A DNA stretch of 64,000 nt from an uncultured Alphaproteobacteria bacterium (GTDB lineage: Bacteria > Pseudomonadota > Alphaproteobacteria > Methylaequorales > Methylaequoraceae). The stretch spans positions 96,034-160,033 of the forward strand of contig CACMJG010000004.1 in the NCBI GenBank assembly GCA_902613995.1, in the 5' to 3' direction. The stretch's first letter is position 1; every line of letters begins with the position of its first letter. The position numbers and the translations under genes are program-made. The notes under the pieces are model-generated. The model saw nothing but the letters and a program-made list of their open reading frames with translations. It did not search any database and had not been told where the DNA came from. Shown here in pieces: positions 17,529 through 26,157 of the stretch.

Positions 17529-20305
17529 GCATCATCCCAACTATTTCCAACACCTATATCAACTTTGATTGGCACTTTTAGAGAGATAAAATTTTTATGT
17601 GAACTTGTCATTATTTCAGGAATCTTGTTTTTAATTATATCTATTTCACTTTGAGGAGATTCGAATAATAATTCATCATGAACCTGTAGCAAGATCTTTG
17701 TCTGTAATTTCTCATCCACTAAAAATTTCTGAACCTTTGGCATAGCTAATTTTATCATATCTGCTGCTCCACCCTGAATAGGAGCATTGATAGCAGATCT
17801 TTCAGCAAAATTTTTTCTTGTAACAACTTTATCATTTATAAATGGAATAAATATCCGTCTCCCGAAAGGTGTTTTGACATAACCATTCGATCTACATTCT
17901 TGAATCGTATTTCTCATGTAATCTTTAATACCCGGATATTTTTTAAAATATTGATCCATGTACATTTTTGCTTCACTATTTGGGATTTCTAGTTGTAAAG
18001 CTAAACCATAGGCAGAAATTCCATATATAATTCCAAAATTAATTATCTTTGCCTTTCTTCTTAATTCATTAGTAACTTCGTCTTTTGAAACCTGAAAGAC
18101 TTCCATAGCTGTAACAGTATGAATATCACTATCATTTTCAAAAGCATTTATTAAAGTTTTAATGTTTGCAACATGCGCTAAAATTCTTAATTCAATTTGA
18201 GAGTAATCAATTGAGATGATTCGATTTTTTGCATCACATATAAATACTTTTCTAATTTCTCTTCCTTCCTCTGTTTTAATTGGGATATTTTGTAAATTAG
18301 GATCATTTGATGAAAGTCTACCAGTTAAAGTACTCGCCATACCAAACGATGTGTGAATTCTATTTGTTTTAGTATTTTCTCTTGACAATAAACCCTCACA
18401 ATATGTACCCCGCAACTTTGAATATTGTCTCCAATCCAAAACTAAAGATGCAATATTAAAATTTTCAGATTTTAATTTTTCGAGAACTTTAACATCAGTT
18501 TGATAGTTCCCACTTTTGCCTTTTTTGCCATATGGAAGTTTAAGCTTATCAAATAAAACTTCTCCCAATTGCTTTGGTGATCCTATGTTAAAATCTTCTT
18601 TGCTCAACTTAAAAATTTCCCTTTCTATCATTGACATTTTTTCTGAAAATTCTCCAGAAAGTTTGGTTAATTTAGGATTATCAACTTTACATCCGGAAAT
18701 CTCCATTTCTGCAATCACTTCTATCAATGGTTTTTCAACATAAAAATAAAAATCATAAAGACCTTCCTTGATTAATAAAATTTTAAGGATTTCCCACAAT
18801 CTATATGTAACATCTGCATCTTCAGCGGCATAATTTTTTGCTTTATCCGCAGAAACTTCTGAAAACAAAATTTTTTTTTTTTCAACTACGGTTACATCTG
18901 AATACTTAATAGTCTCATGAAATAATAAATCAGATGACAGTTCGTCTAATCCATGTCCTCTTTGACCAGTTCTCAAAACATATGACATTAGCATGGTATC
19001 GTCCATATTATTTATGCTGACTCCTAATCCCTTGAGAATAATGAAATCATATTTAATGTTTTGTCCGATTTTCAGTATTGAGTTGTCTTCTAAAATTATT
19101 TTAATTTTTTCAATAAAGACATTTAAATCAACTTGATTTTTCAATCCTTTATGATTTAAAGGAATATAACATGCTTGGCTATTCTCTATTGACATTGAAA
19201 AACCAACAATTTCTGCCTCAGTAGCACTTAGAGATGTTGTTTCACAATCTATAGCTACAACTCCACTTTCAATAATTTTTTGAATCCACTTTGTTAAATC
19301 TTTTTCATTTAAAATTAATTCGTAAATTCCGCGATTTACTTTTTCTCTTACAGGAGTGAAATATTCATTATCTTTCTGTTGATTACTTTGTTCTTCCGTT
19401 TCAGAATGTGGCTGATTTTTTGAGCCAAATTTATTGGTTACTAACGACTTAATTCTATTGAACTCCATTTCATCTAAAAATTTAACAAGTTTTTGAACCT
19501 CTAATGGCTTAAAATTCAATTTTTCAATTGAAACAGGGAGGTCTACATCATCTTTCAAAGTTACTAGCTTCTTAGATATAATTAGAAGCTCTTTATTTTC
19601 TGAAATAGCCTCTTTTCTTTTTTCTTGTTTTATATTTTTGATATTTTCAATAAGATTTTCAATATTTCCATATTCATTTATTAATTGTGAAGCTGTTTTT
19701 GGACCAATTCCTGGAACACCTGGAATATTATCTGAAGTATCTCCAGCCAATGCCTGAACTTCAATAACTTTTTCAGGACCAACGCCAAACTTTTCAATTA
19801 CATTTTCTGAAGTTATTTCCTTTTTTTTTATTGGATCTATCATCGAAACATTTTTACCTAAAAGTTGCATTAGATCTTTATCAGAAGAAATAATCGTAAT
19901 TTTTTTTCCTTCTGCTTTTGCTTTTTTTGAATAGGATGCGATCAAATCATCAGCTTCAAAACCCAATGAATCAATTGATTGAAGGTTGAAGGCATCAGGA
20001 ACTTTTTTTATTATATCAAATTGAGGTTTCAAGTCTTCAGGAGGATCAGATCTATTTGCTTTATAGTTTGGATAAATGTCATTTCTAAATGTCTTTCTTG
20101 CAGCATCGAATATGACTGCGATTGCAACATTTCCACCTTTCTCACTTTGAATGTCATCAATTAATTTGAGAAGCATATTAGTAAAACCAAAAACTGCATT
20201 GACTGGTAGTCCGTCGGATCTAAACATTGGAGGTAAGGCATAGTAAGCTCTAAATATATATCCAGAACCATCTACTAGAACCAACTCATTTCCAACCGAA
20301 TTCAT
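17522..20305 (-). CDS. polA: DNA polymerase I
   Basis: A 927-residue family A polymerase with all three domains. The 5' nuclease occupies about residues 1-300, with SDKDLMQLL and GDTSDNIPGVPGIGPKTA. The proofreading domain starts at about residue 325, with its acidic residues intact (D353 and E355 in AIDCET, then NIKYD and AAEDADVTYRLW). The polymerase domain runs to the end, with TGRLSSNDPNLQNIP, DYSQIELR and QVHDELLFE. It fills gaps in repair and removes Okazaki primers. The start ATG overlaps the stop of a 54-residue zinc-finger gene upstream (ATGA), suggesting coupled translation. Confidence 0.97.
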   Translation of the reverse strand: MNSVGNELVLVDGSGYIFRAYYALPPMFRSDGLPVNAVFGFTNMLLKLIDDIQSEKGGNVAIAVIFDAARKTFRNDIYPNYKANRSDPPEDLKPQFDIIKKVPDAFNLQSIDSLGFEADDLIASYSKKAKAEGKKITIISSDKDLMQLLGKNVSMIDPIKKKEITSENVIEKFGVGPEKVIEVQALAGDTSDNIPGVPGIGPKTASQLINEYGNIENLIENIKNIKQEKRKEAISENKELLIISKKLVTLKDDVDLPVSIEKLNFKPLEVQKLVKFLDEMEFNRIKSLVTNKFGSKNQPHSETEEQSNQQKDNEYFTPVREKVNRGIYELILNEKDLTKWIQKIIESGVVAIDCETTSLSATEAEIVGFSMSIENSQACYIPLNHKGLKNQVDLNVFIEKIKIILEDNSILKIGQNIKYDFIILKGLGVSINNMDDTMLMSYVLRTGQRGHGLDELSSDLLFHETIKYSDVTVVEKKKILFSEVSADKAKNYAAEDADVTYRLWEILKILLIKEGLYDFYFYVEKPLIEVIAEMEISGCKVDNPKLTKLSGEFSEKMSMIEREIFKLSKEDFNIGSPKQLGEVLFDKLKLPYGKKGKSGNYQTDVKVLEKLKSENFNIASLVLDWRQYSKLRGTYCEGLLSRENTKTNRIHTSFGMASTLTGRLSSNDPNLQNIPIKTEEGREIRKVFICDAKNRIISIDYSQIELRILAHVANIKTLINAFENDSDIHTVTAMEVFQVSKDEVTNELRRKAKIINFGIIYGISAYGLALQLEIPNSEAKMYMDQYFKKYPGIKDYMRNTIQECRSNGYVKTPFGRRIFIPFINDKVVTRKNFAERSAINAPIQGGAADMIKLAMPKVQKFLVDEKLQTKILLQVHDELLFESPQSEIDIIKNKIPEIMTSSHKNFISLKVPIKVDIGVGNSWDDAH

Positions 20306-20466
20306 ATCTTCTTTTTAAATTTTGCGCTACAATATGGGCATGTTGCAATGTTTCCAGATGACAGGTCAAGATAGATTAGCGGGTGGGATTCTTTGGACCC
20401 ATTTCCACTACAACTTACTGTATCACTATCAATATATTTTATTTCTGTTTGAAAATTAAAGTCCAT
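20302..20466 (-). CDS. 54-residue zinc-finger protein (CHCC type, NDUFS6-like)
   Basis: A very short gene with ATG at 20466-20464 and TGA at 20304-20302. The product keeps VSCSGNG, SHPLIYLDL and TCPYCSAKF, that is C, H, then C-x2-C, the CHCC zinc-binding pattern. This family includes the C-terminal domain of the mitochondrial complex I subunit NDUFS6, and small stand-alone versions occur in alphaproteobacteria. A role in complex I is known only for the mitochondrial homologue; here it is inference. The stop codon overlaps the polA start, so the two genes are probably translated together. Confidence 0.82.
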   Translation of the reverse strand: MDFNFQTEIKYIDSDTVSCSGNGSKESHPLIYLDLSSGNIATCPYCSAKFKKKI

Positions 20467-20529
20467 AACACTAAAGTTCAAAAAATATCATATTTTTAAA
20501 ACATCGAATACATATATATATATATAATA

Positions 20530-21444
20530 ATGAAAAGAAAAATAATTAGTGTTAAAAAATTAGCAAAGAAATATCTTACTAGTTCGAAATACGCCCTCAA
20601 TCACATTGATTTGTCAATTAATGAAGGCTCAATTTTTGGTTTGTTAGGTCCAAATGGAGCTGGAAAAAGTACTTTTATAAATATTTTAGCTGGATTAGTT
20701 AATAAAACTAGTGGAGAAGTATTTGTGTGTGGGGTAAATCTGGATACTGATCCAAAAACTGTCAGAGGCAATCTAGGTATTGTTCCACAAGAGATTATGA
20801 TAGATCCGTTTTTCACACCAATGGAAATTATGGACATACAGGCTGGGATGTATGCTGTAGAAAAAAAAAACATAAGGAATCAAGAAATTTTAAGTACTCT
20901 TGGACTTGGAGAAAAAGCAGATGCATATGCTAGGAGTTTATCAGGAGGAATGAAAAGAAGATTGATGGTAGCGAAAGCAATGGTACATAACCCTCCAGTT
21001 CTGATTCTTGATGAACCGACTGCTGGAGTAGATGTTGAACTTCGAGCAAAATTATGGAAGTCAATAAAAGAACTTAATAAAAAAGGTACCACGATTATTT
21101 TGACTACACACTATCTTAAAGAAGCTGAATTGTTGTGTGACGAGATTGCAGTAATTAATAAAGGCAAAGTTATAGCAAACGACACTAAAACAAATTTACT
21201 AAAAATTCTTGAAGAAAAAGAAGTTAAAGTTGAGTTTTCAAATAAAGTAAAAAACCTTCCCAAAAAAATTAAAGACTTTTGTATTTTGAAAGACGATCAA
21301 TCAGCTACTCTTAAGTTTAATAAAAACGAAATTAATACTGCTGAATTGATAAAAGAATTTATTAACAGTAAGATAGACTTAAAAGATATTACAACTAAAG
21401 AATCAGATTTAGAGGATATATTTATAAAATTACTCAAAAATTAG
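20530..21444 (+). CDS. ABC-2 type transporter ATP-binding protein
   Basis: A 304-residue ATPase. Walker A is GPNGAGKST (about residues 40-48), the Q-loop is VPQE, the signature is LSGGMKRR, and Walker B is VLILDEPTAGVD followed by TTHYLKEAE. The length and the weakly conserved C-terminal 80 residues fit the YadG/CcmA-like branch that pairs with ABC-2 permeases. No permease gene adjoins: the next gene encodes a hydrolase and the previous one lies on the other strand. Substrate and direction of transport are unknown. The upstream spacer holds an alternating AT tract (20512-20526). Confidence 0.88.
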   Translation: MKRKIISVKKLAKKYLTSSKYALNHIDLSINEGSIFGLLGPNGAGKSTFINILAGLVNKTSGEVFVCGVNLDTDPKTVRGNLGIVPQEIMIDPFFTPMEIMDIQAGMYAVEKKNIRNQEILSTLGLGEKADAYARSLSGGMKRRLMVAKAMVHNPPVLILDEPTAGVDVELRAKLWKSIKELNKKGTTIILTTHYLKEAELLCDEIAVINKGKVIANDTKTNLLKILEEKEVKVEFSNKVKNLPKKIKDFCILKDDQSATLKFNKNEINTAELIKEFINSKIDLKDITTKESDLEDIFIKLLKN

Positions 21445-21461
21445 TCATTGCTTCTATAATC

Positions 21462-22412
21462 TTGTTAACATCATCATGTTCTTCCACTTTAATGAAAGAT
21501 ACAGATACCAATTCTTTTTCATACATGAATATAAAACCAGATTCTGAATTTTCAAATATCATACTGGCTATTCATGGATATAATGATTATTCTAATTCAT
21601 TTAAAATTCCTGGAGAATACCTATCAAAAAATAACATAGCTTTGACTTCGTTTGATCTCAATGGCTTTGGCAAAAATAAGAATAAAGGTGAATGGTTTGA
21701 TTTAAAACAACATATCAAGGACATAGACTTTAACTTAAAAAAAATTAAAAATGAAAATCCCGATAAGAAAATTTTTTTGTTGGGAGAGAGTATGGGCGGC
21801 GCAATCACTTTAAGTTTTGTTAATCGTTTCAAGAATCTTCCAATCGACGGTGTAATACTAATTGCACCGGCTATTTGGAATTTTACAGAAACAAATTTTT
21901 GGAAAAGTATTCCTTTAAAATTTCTTGCAAAAATCCTTCCCTACTTTAAGGTCAGTGGTAAAGGGATAGTAAAGATCCAAGCCAGTGACAATTTAAAAAT
22001 GCTAAAAGAATTATCTATGGATGATTCATTTATTCATAAACCAACATTTCAAAGCCTTCAAGGTGTTGTAGATCTTATGGATGAAGCATATAAAGATACA
22101 GAAGAATATTTTAAAAATCCATCATATAAAACACTCATAATGATTCCACTAAAAGATGAAGTAGTTCCGAGAAAACCATTAATAAAATTATTGAAGGATG
22201 AAAGGATTAAAAACAATTTTTCTAATAAAATAAAAATTTTAGTCTATAAGGAAAGCTATCATATGATTCTCAGAGATATGAATGGGAATCAAATTACAGA
22301 AGATTTAAAAAATTGGGTGATCGGAAAGGAATATGATTCAAGCAACTCATCTTTTAGTGATATTTTAAAACAAATTGAAAATACAGAATTTTACCATAGA
22401 CTTGACTTATGA
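21462..22412 (+). CDS. Alpha/beta hydrolase, probable lipoprotein (lysophospholipase/S33 type)
   Basis: 316 residues from the TTG at 21462. The nucleophile elbow GESMGGA contains S110, and the oxyanion-side motif LAIHGYNDYS is at about residue 36. A late Asp in LKDEVVP and His in YKESYHMIL complete a likely triad, resembling monoacylglycerol lipases or lysophospholipases. The start is uncertain: in the same frame just upstream the sequence reads KITQKLVIASIILLTSSC, an excellent lipoprotein signal with lipobox Cys, but no ATG, GTG or TTG precedes it. ATT at 21429 is a possible start. It overlaps the next gene by 4 bases. Confidence 0.8.
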   Translation: MLTSSCSSTLMKDTDTNSFSYMNIKPDSEFSNIILAIHGYNDYSNSFKIPGEYLSKNNIALTSFDLNGFGKNKNKGEWFDLKQHIKDIDFNLKKIKNENPDKKIFLLGESMGGAITLSFVNRFKNLPIDGVILIAPAIWNFTETNFWKSIPLKFLAKILPYFKVSGKGIVKIQASDNLKMLKELSMDDSFIHKPTFQSLQGVVDLMDEAYKDTEEYFKNPSYKTLIMIPLKDEVVPRKPLIKLLKDERIKNNFSNKIKILVYKESYHMILRDMNGNQITEDLKNWVIGKEYDSSNSSFSDILKQIENTEFYHRLDL

Positions 22413-22597
22413 AAAAAGAAATTATTTTAGCCGTAGGATCCAGATCCTGGTGGAAAAATATCAAAATTAGAAGAGAAAGTGCTTTTAAATTAAAGGTTAT
22501 AAGAAAGAAATGGAAATTACGTCGAAAAGTTCTATTGATGTCAAAAAAAAATTCAATCGATACTAAAATTTATAAAAAATACTATTTATACAAATGA
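22409..22597 (+). CDS. Small, strongly basic protein of unknown function
   Basis: A 62-residue frame starting with ATG that overlaps the stop of the hydrolase gene (ATGA); its end overlaps the next gene by 4 bases. The product is rich in Lys and Arg and includes a hydrophobic LAVG segment and RSWWKN near the N-terminus. I do not recognise the family. Tight packing between two other genes in the same direction is the main support for its being real. A nucleic-acid-binding role would fit the charge but is only a guess. Confidence 0.5.
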   Translation: MKKEIILAVGSRSWWKNIKIRRESAFKLKVIRKKWKLRRKVLLMSKKNSIDTKIYKKYYLYK

Positions 22598-22845
22598 TAA
22601 ATATTTTCATTTTTCTTTTTATATTTTTTTATCAAAACACCTCGTTTTCTGGTGAAATCATTAGAGACGAAAATGGAAACTATATACTTATTAAAAAAGA
22701 CGGTACGTTTAAAAAACTACCTCCACCTAAGCCTGGAAATAAGTATGTTATAAAAAAAAAAGTTATTCAAAAGAAAAGGGAAAACAAATTTTTTAAAAAG
22801 CAGACAAAGAAATCTAGAGTAAAAACAAATCAAGGGATAAGATAA
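22594..22845 (+). CDS. Small secreted or membrane-anchored basic protein, unknown function
   Basis: An 83-residue frame. The first 19 or so residues (INIFIFLFIFFYQNTSFSG) form a signal peptide or membrane anchor. The middle reads EIIRDENGNYILIKKDGTFKKL, which resembles the D-x-x-G-x-x-V-x-L-x-x-D-G-T-W/F repeat of small periplasmic proteins. A Pro-rich PPPKPG linker and a Lys/Arg-rich tail follow. It overlaps the gene before it by 4 bases and abuts the next start. The function is unknown. Confidence 0.62.
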   Translation: MINIFIFLFIFFYQNTSFSGEIIRDENGNYILIKKDGTFKKLPPPKPGNKYVIKKKVIQKKRENKFFKKQTKKSRVKTNQGIR

Positions 22846-23064
22846 ATGAATGAAGCTAATAAGAAAAGCGTTTGGAGATTCATTCAAAAACATGGGGATT
22901 TTTTAAAAGATAAGCTAGAACCACATCCAAACCATCCAAATGGAAGAAACCCGTATGCGCATATATGTCTTTTAATTAATCAAAAATTTAGTTGCTCATA
23001 CAAAGATATTAGTGATGAAAAGGTAGAGCAGCTAAAAAGATTTATTTTGAGTATAAGTAAATGA
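22846..23064 (+). CDS. Small conserved-looking hypothetical protein
   Basis: A 72-residue soluble protein starting with ATG directly after the previous stop. It has a defined motif set, including KKSVWRFIQKHGDFLKD, HPNHPNGRNPYAHI and the central KFSCSYKDI. I recall similar short hypothetical proteins in alphaproteobacteria but know no function. His, Asn and Cys residues are present, but no standard metal-binding pattern is clear. It is the last gene of a five-gene (+) run beginning with the ABC ATPase, and a large hairpin follows it. Confidence 0.6.
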   Translation: MNEANKKSVWRFIQKHGDFLKDKLEPHPNHPNGRNPYAHICLLINQKFSCSYKDISDEKVEQLKRFILSISK

Positions 23065-23071
23065 GATTTAA

Positions 23072-23138
23072 TTGAATTGGGAAGATCTTTTTATTTTAAG
23101 GGAGGAAATATTTTATTTTGGATCTTCCCACAATTCAA
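23072..23138 (+). promoter_or_regulatory. Imperfect 16-bp inverted repeat with an SD-like loop, before the POT transporter
   Basis: The left arm at 23072-23087 and the right arm at 23121-23138 pair over 10 bp (TGGGAAGATC with GATCTTCCCA), a 2-base bulge (CA, 23131-23132) and another 6 bp. The 33-base loop contains AAGGGAGG at 23098-23105, close to a perfect Shine-Dalgarno sequence. No run of T follows the right arm, so it is not a classical terminator. It could be an RNA regulatory element, a leader-peptide site or an operator. The transporter start at 23195 has no SD of its own. Confidence 0.55.
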
Positions 23139-23194
23139 ATTTCTGACACTTGTCAGATATAATATTAATAAGCAATGTTCATGCCAAAACAAAA

Positions 23195-24502
23195 ATGGAA
23201 AATTTAAAAACTAATATATTGTCAAGTCATCCGAGCGGATTAACAACCCTTTTTCTTACTGAGTTGTGGGAGAGATTTAGTTATTACGGAATGCGTGCTA
23301 TTCTGGTTTTGTATTTAGTTTCTGAAACAAACTCCTCAAACCCTGGGTTAGGTTGGTCAAATTATGATGCCATCAAACTCTATGGCTGGTACACAGCCTT
23401 TGTTTATCTGGCTTGTATTCCAGGAGGAATAATCGCTGACAAGCTAATCACAAGCGAAAAAGCTGTTTTCTGGGGAGGTGCATTATTATGTTTGGGTCAT
23501 TTATCACTTGCAATTGACAACATAAATTTTTTCTACATTGGTTTAATATTAATTGTGCTTGGTGTTGGCCTTTTAAAACCAAGCATTTCAACTCTTGTGG
23601 GATCTTTATACACACAAAAAGACATAAGAAGAGATCAAGGGTTTACATTATTTTATATTGGAATCAATATTGGTGCTTTCCTTGCGAGTTTAATTGTAGG
23701 GTATGTTGGAGAAACTTATGGCTGGCACTATGGTTTTTCGTTAGCAGGTTTAGGAATGATAATTGGGCAGGTAACTTTTTTTTGCGGGAGAAAGAATTTT
23801 AAAAATGTTAAAAAAGAAAAAAAGGTATTTAAATACAAGAAAGTCAATAGATTTGAATTCGATAGAATAAAATTAATTGTTTTAGCTAGTTTTATACTTA
23901 TTATTTTCTGGGCTTCTTTTGAGCAAGCAGGAGGACTTATGAATATCTTTGCATATCAAAAAACAGATAGATTTATTGGATTTTTAAATTTTGAGGTACC
24001 AGCAAGTTGGTTTCAGTCTATCAATCCTTTGATGATAATTTTTCTAGGTTTTTCTGTAGCACAGTTTTGGTTTTTTATTGAGAAAAAAAAAATTATAATT
24101 TCTTCTATTTTCAAAATTTCTACTGGTTTAATAATTATGGGATTAGGATTTGTATTTATGTTTTTTGCTGCTCTTGAGTACGAAGTATTAGGAAAATCTT
24201 CAATGTATTGGCTAGTGTTAGCATACTTGTTTCATACAGTTGGAGAGTTATGCGCATCTCCTGTTATATTGTCCTACATTACTAAGTTGTCGCCACAAAG
24301 ACTTGTTTCGTCAATTATGGGAATTTATTTTGCTGCTATTGGGATAGGAAATAAATTAGCAGGGACCATTGGCCAAAATTCGGAGAAATTTGGAGAAAAA
24401 TTTATTTTTATAGGTATCACATTCGTATGTATGATAGTTGGATTCACTGTAATCTTATTTAGTAAAAAACTTTCTAAATTATCCCACGGTCTAGATAATT
24501 GA
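23195..24502 (+). CDS. POT family proton-coupled di/tripeptide transporter
   Basis: A 435-residue multi-spanning membrane protein of the major facilitator superfamily. The ExxER proton-coupling motif is present near the start (E23, E26, R27 in ELWERFSYYGMR). GGIIADKL and FYIGINIGAF are other POT signatures, and the PTR2-type helix segments continue to about residue 425. POT proteins import short peptides with protons. I chose the ATG at 23195; a TTG at 23150 would add 15 polar residues before the transport fold. A structured leader lies upstream, suggesting post-transcriptional control. Confidence 0.92.
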   Translation: MENLKTNILSSHPSGLTTLFLTELWERFSYYGMRAILVLYLVSETNSSNPGLGWSNYDAIKLYGWYTAFVYLACIPGGIIADKLITSEKAVFWGGALLCLGHLSLAIDNINFFYIGLILIVLGVGLLKPSISTLVGSLYTQKDIRRDQGFTLFYIGINIGAFLASLIVGYVGETYGWHYGFSLAGLGMIIGQVTFFCGRKNFKNVKKEKKVFKYKKVNRFEFDRIKLIVLASFILIIFWASFEQAGGLMNIFAYQKTDRFIGFLNFEVPASWFQSINPLMIIFLGFSVAQFWFFIEKKKIIISSIFKISTGLIIMGLGFVFMFFAALEYEVLGKSSMYWLVLAYLFHTVGELCASPVILSYITKLSPQRLVSSIMGIYFAAIGIGNKLAGTIGQNSEKFGEKFIFIGITFVCMIVGFTVILFSKKLSKLSHGLDN

Positions 24503-24507
24503 TTTAT

Positions 24508-24584
24508 GCGCCCGTAGCTCAACTGGATAGAGCATTTGATTTCGGCTCAAAAGGTTAAGGGTTCGAATCCTTTCGGGCGCGCCA
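24508..24584 (+). tRNA. tRNA-Arg (anticodon TCG)
   Basis: A 77-base cloverleaf. The acceptor GCGCCCG pairs with CGGGCGC, the D arm is GCTC/GAGC, and the anticodon stem TTTGA/TCAAA has loop TTTCGGC. The anticodon TCG (CGA codons) is followed by G37. The T arm has loop TTCGAAT, the discriminator base is G, and CCA is encoded. It starts 5 bases after the POT gene. Confidence 0.95.
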
Positions 24585-24632
24585 ATTTATTTTTGATTTG
24601 AAACTAATGTTTAATTTTATTAATTATTTAGC

Positions 24633-24863
24633 ATGGAAACTTTAATAAAAAGTAACGACCAAATTTATATAAGTTGGATAAAAAGTATTTTAAAAGCTCA
24701 CGATATTGAATACTTTACTTTTGATGAAGAGATGTCAATAACAGAGGGAAATATAACGGCGATACCAATCAGAATACTTGTCAACGAGAATGAACTATCC
24801 AAAGCATTGCAAATTATTAAGAATGAAGAAAAACTTAATTCAGCTGAACAAAATAAAAGATGA
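24633..24863 (+). CDS. DUF2007 family protein (putative signal-transducing)
   Basis: A 76-residue protein. It begins METLIKSND and carries IYISWIKSILKAHDIEYF, then IPIRILVNENELSKALQII, the pattern of DUF2007 proteins (an N-terminal strand and helix, then R-I/V-L-V-x-x-x-D/E-x-x-x-A). These small ACT-like domains have no firm biochemical role. It begins 49 bases after tRNA-Arg. Its last 24 bases overlap the end of the convergent YgjP-type gene, a long convergent overlap even for this window. Confidence 0.78.
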   Translation: METLIKSNDQIYISWIKSILKAHDIEYFTFDEEMSITEGNITAIPIRILVNENELSKALQIIKNEEKLNSAEQNKR

Positions 24864-25589
24864 TCCATTATCTTTTAACCATCTTTTACTTTTACAATAA
24901 TTAGGATCTTTTTTTTTGACTAGCTCCCAAAATTTACTTGAGTGGTTTGGAACGTTAATATGAGCAAGTTCATGGATTAAAACGTAATCAATAACACTCT
25001 CAGGTAACATAATTAATTTCCAATTTAAAAAAATATCCCCTTTAATATTACAACTTCCCCATCTAGCCGTATATGATTTTATTGTCAATGAATTGAATTC
25101 AATACTGATACGTTTAGATAAAAATGACAATCTTGCTCTTAAAAAATTATTAGCTTGTAATTTTAGCCACTCAATAATTAGTTTCTTACTTTTTGATTCG
25201 TCTGAATAAAATATTTTTAATTTATTGTCCTCAACAGCAATTCCTTCAAAGTTAGATTTCTCGTAAACAAGCTTTAGGACTTCGCCCTTATAGGTGATGA
25301 ACCCATGTGAAATCTGATCAATTTTTTTGTGATTTTTCCTAGACCGATCAACATTTTTATTAATCCATTCCTTTTTACTTTCAATCAAATTCTTTAGAAA
25401 GATTTCGGAGGTATTATACGGACAGGAAACTTCTAGCTCTCCATTTCTTATTTTCAAGGAAATTGATTTGGATCTTCTTGAAGTCCTTATTATTTTTATG
25501 CCCTGTTTTTTTTGTATTTTTTTTTTAACTGCTTTTAGTTTTTGACTAAAAATATTCGTATAATTCAATGAAAACAAATTATTTCCCAA
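24840..25589 (-). CDS. YgjP-like zinc metalloprotease (DUF45/M48-related)
   Basis: A 249-residue soluble protein. The zinc site HELAHINVPNHSSKFW (H206, E207, H210 plus a third His) and the upstream TARWGSC motif are the YgjP/DUF45 signature. The C-terminal W-x(5)-DPNY segment also fits. There is no signal peptide or membrane segment. The start is TTG at 25589, overlapping the phosphatase gene by 11 bases. The substrate is not known for the family. Confidence 0.88.
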   Translation of the reverse strand: MGNNLFSLNYTNIFSQKLKAVKKKIQKKQGIKIIRTSRRSKSISLKIRNGELEVSCPYNTSEIFLKNLIESKKEWINKNVDRSRKNHKKIDQISHGFITYKGEVLKLVYEKSNFEGIAVEDNKLKIFYSDESKSKKLIIEWLKLQANNFLRARLSFLSKRISIEFNSLTIKSYTARWGSCNIKGDIFLNWKLIMLPESVIDYVLIHELAHINVPNHSSKFWELVKKKDPNYCKSKRWLKDNGSSFILFS

Positions 25590-26157
25590 TTATTTTCGTT
25601 ATTATTAATTCATTTTTTAACTCTATAAGAGATAGTGAGCCATGCTTAATCAATTCCCAATAATTTTTAACCATTTTATCAAAAGGTTCTTTAGTTAATA
25701 AAGATAACATTCCATTAATTGAACCTGCATGACAAACAATTAAAGCATCTTCATTGACTTTAAATATATCTTCTAAGAAACTCTTCAGTCTTTTCAAAAA
25801 CTCGTTATTACTTTCACCATTAGGAATTTTAAAAGATAAAAGATTATTTTCCCAATCTAGTTTATCTTTCTTTGAAATAGAACTCATTTTTTTCATTTCC
25901 CAATCACCCAAATTCATTTCCTTAATCCTTTCGTCAACTATGTAGTTTTCTGTCAACGTATTTGTCAATTTTATACATCTTTTCAATGGACTGCTATAAA
26001 CCTTTATGGAGTTAGTATCTATATTAAAATTCTTAATTTTCTTTTGAATTAACTTTACTTCTTGCTCAAACCTATCTGAAACGTCTAGATCGGTCTGACC
26101 GTAGAAAACATCGATATCTACATTTAATGACGTATGTCGTAAAAAAAAAAGCTTCAT
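25579..26157 (-). CDS. Histidine phosphatase family protein (CobC/PhoE-like)
   Basis: A 192-residue member of the phosphoglycerate-mutase-like superfamily. The N-terminal FLRHTS motif supplies the phospho-His, and VFYGQTDLDVS resembles alpha-ribazole phosphatase (CobC). SSPLKRC and a late VCHAGSING supply the second Arg and His. An alpha-ribazole role would connect with the cobalamin-type gene cbiX at 31557-32270. No other nucleotide-loop genes lie here, so substrate assignment stays open. It starts where acyP ends (shared base 26157) and overlaps the YgjP gene by 11 bases. Confidence 0.83.
   Translation of the reverse strand: MKLFFLRHTSLNVDIDVFYGQTDLDVSDRFEQEVKLIQKKIKNFNIDTNSIKVYSSPLKRCIKLTNTLTENYIVDERIKEMNLGDWEMKKMSSISKKDKLDWENNLLSFKIPNGESNNEFLKRLKSFLEDIFKVNEDALIVCHAGSINGMLSLLTKEPFDKMVKNYWELIKHGSLSLIELKNELIITKIIGK

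Noticed and set aside
20512..20526. Alternating AT tract before the ABC gene as a promoter
   Set aside because: It contains TATAAT but only one base before the start codon; in AT-rich DNA this is more likely a simple microsatellite.
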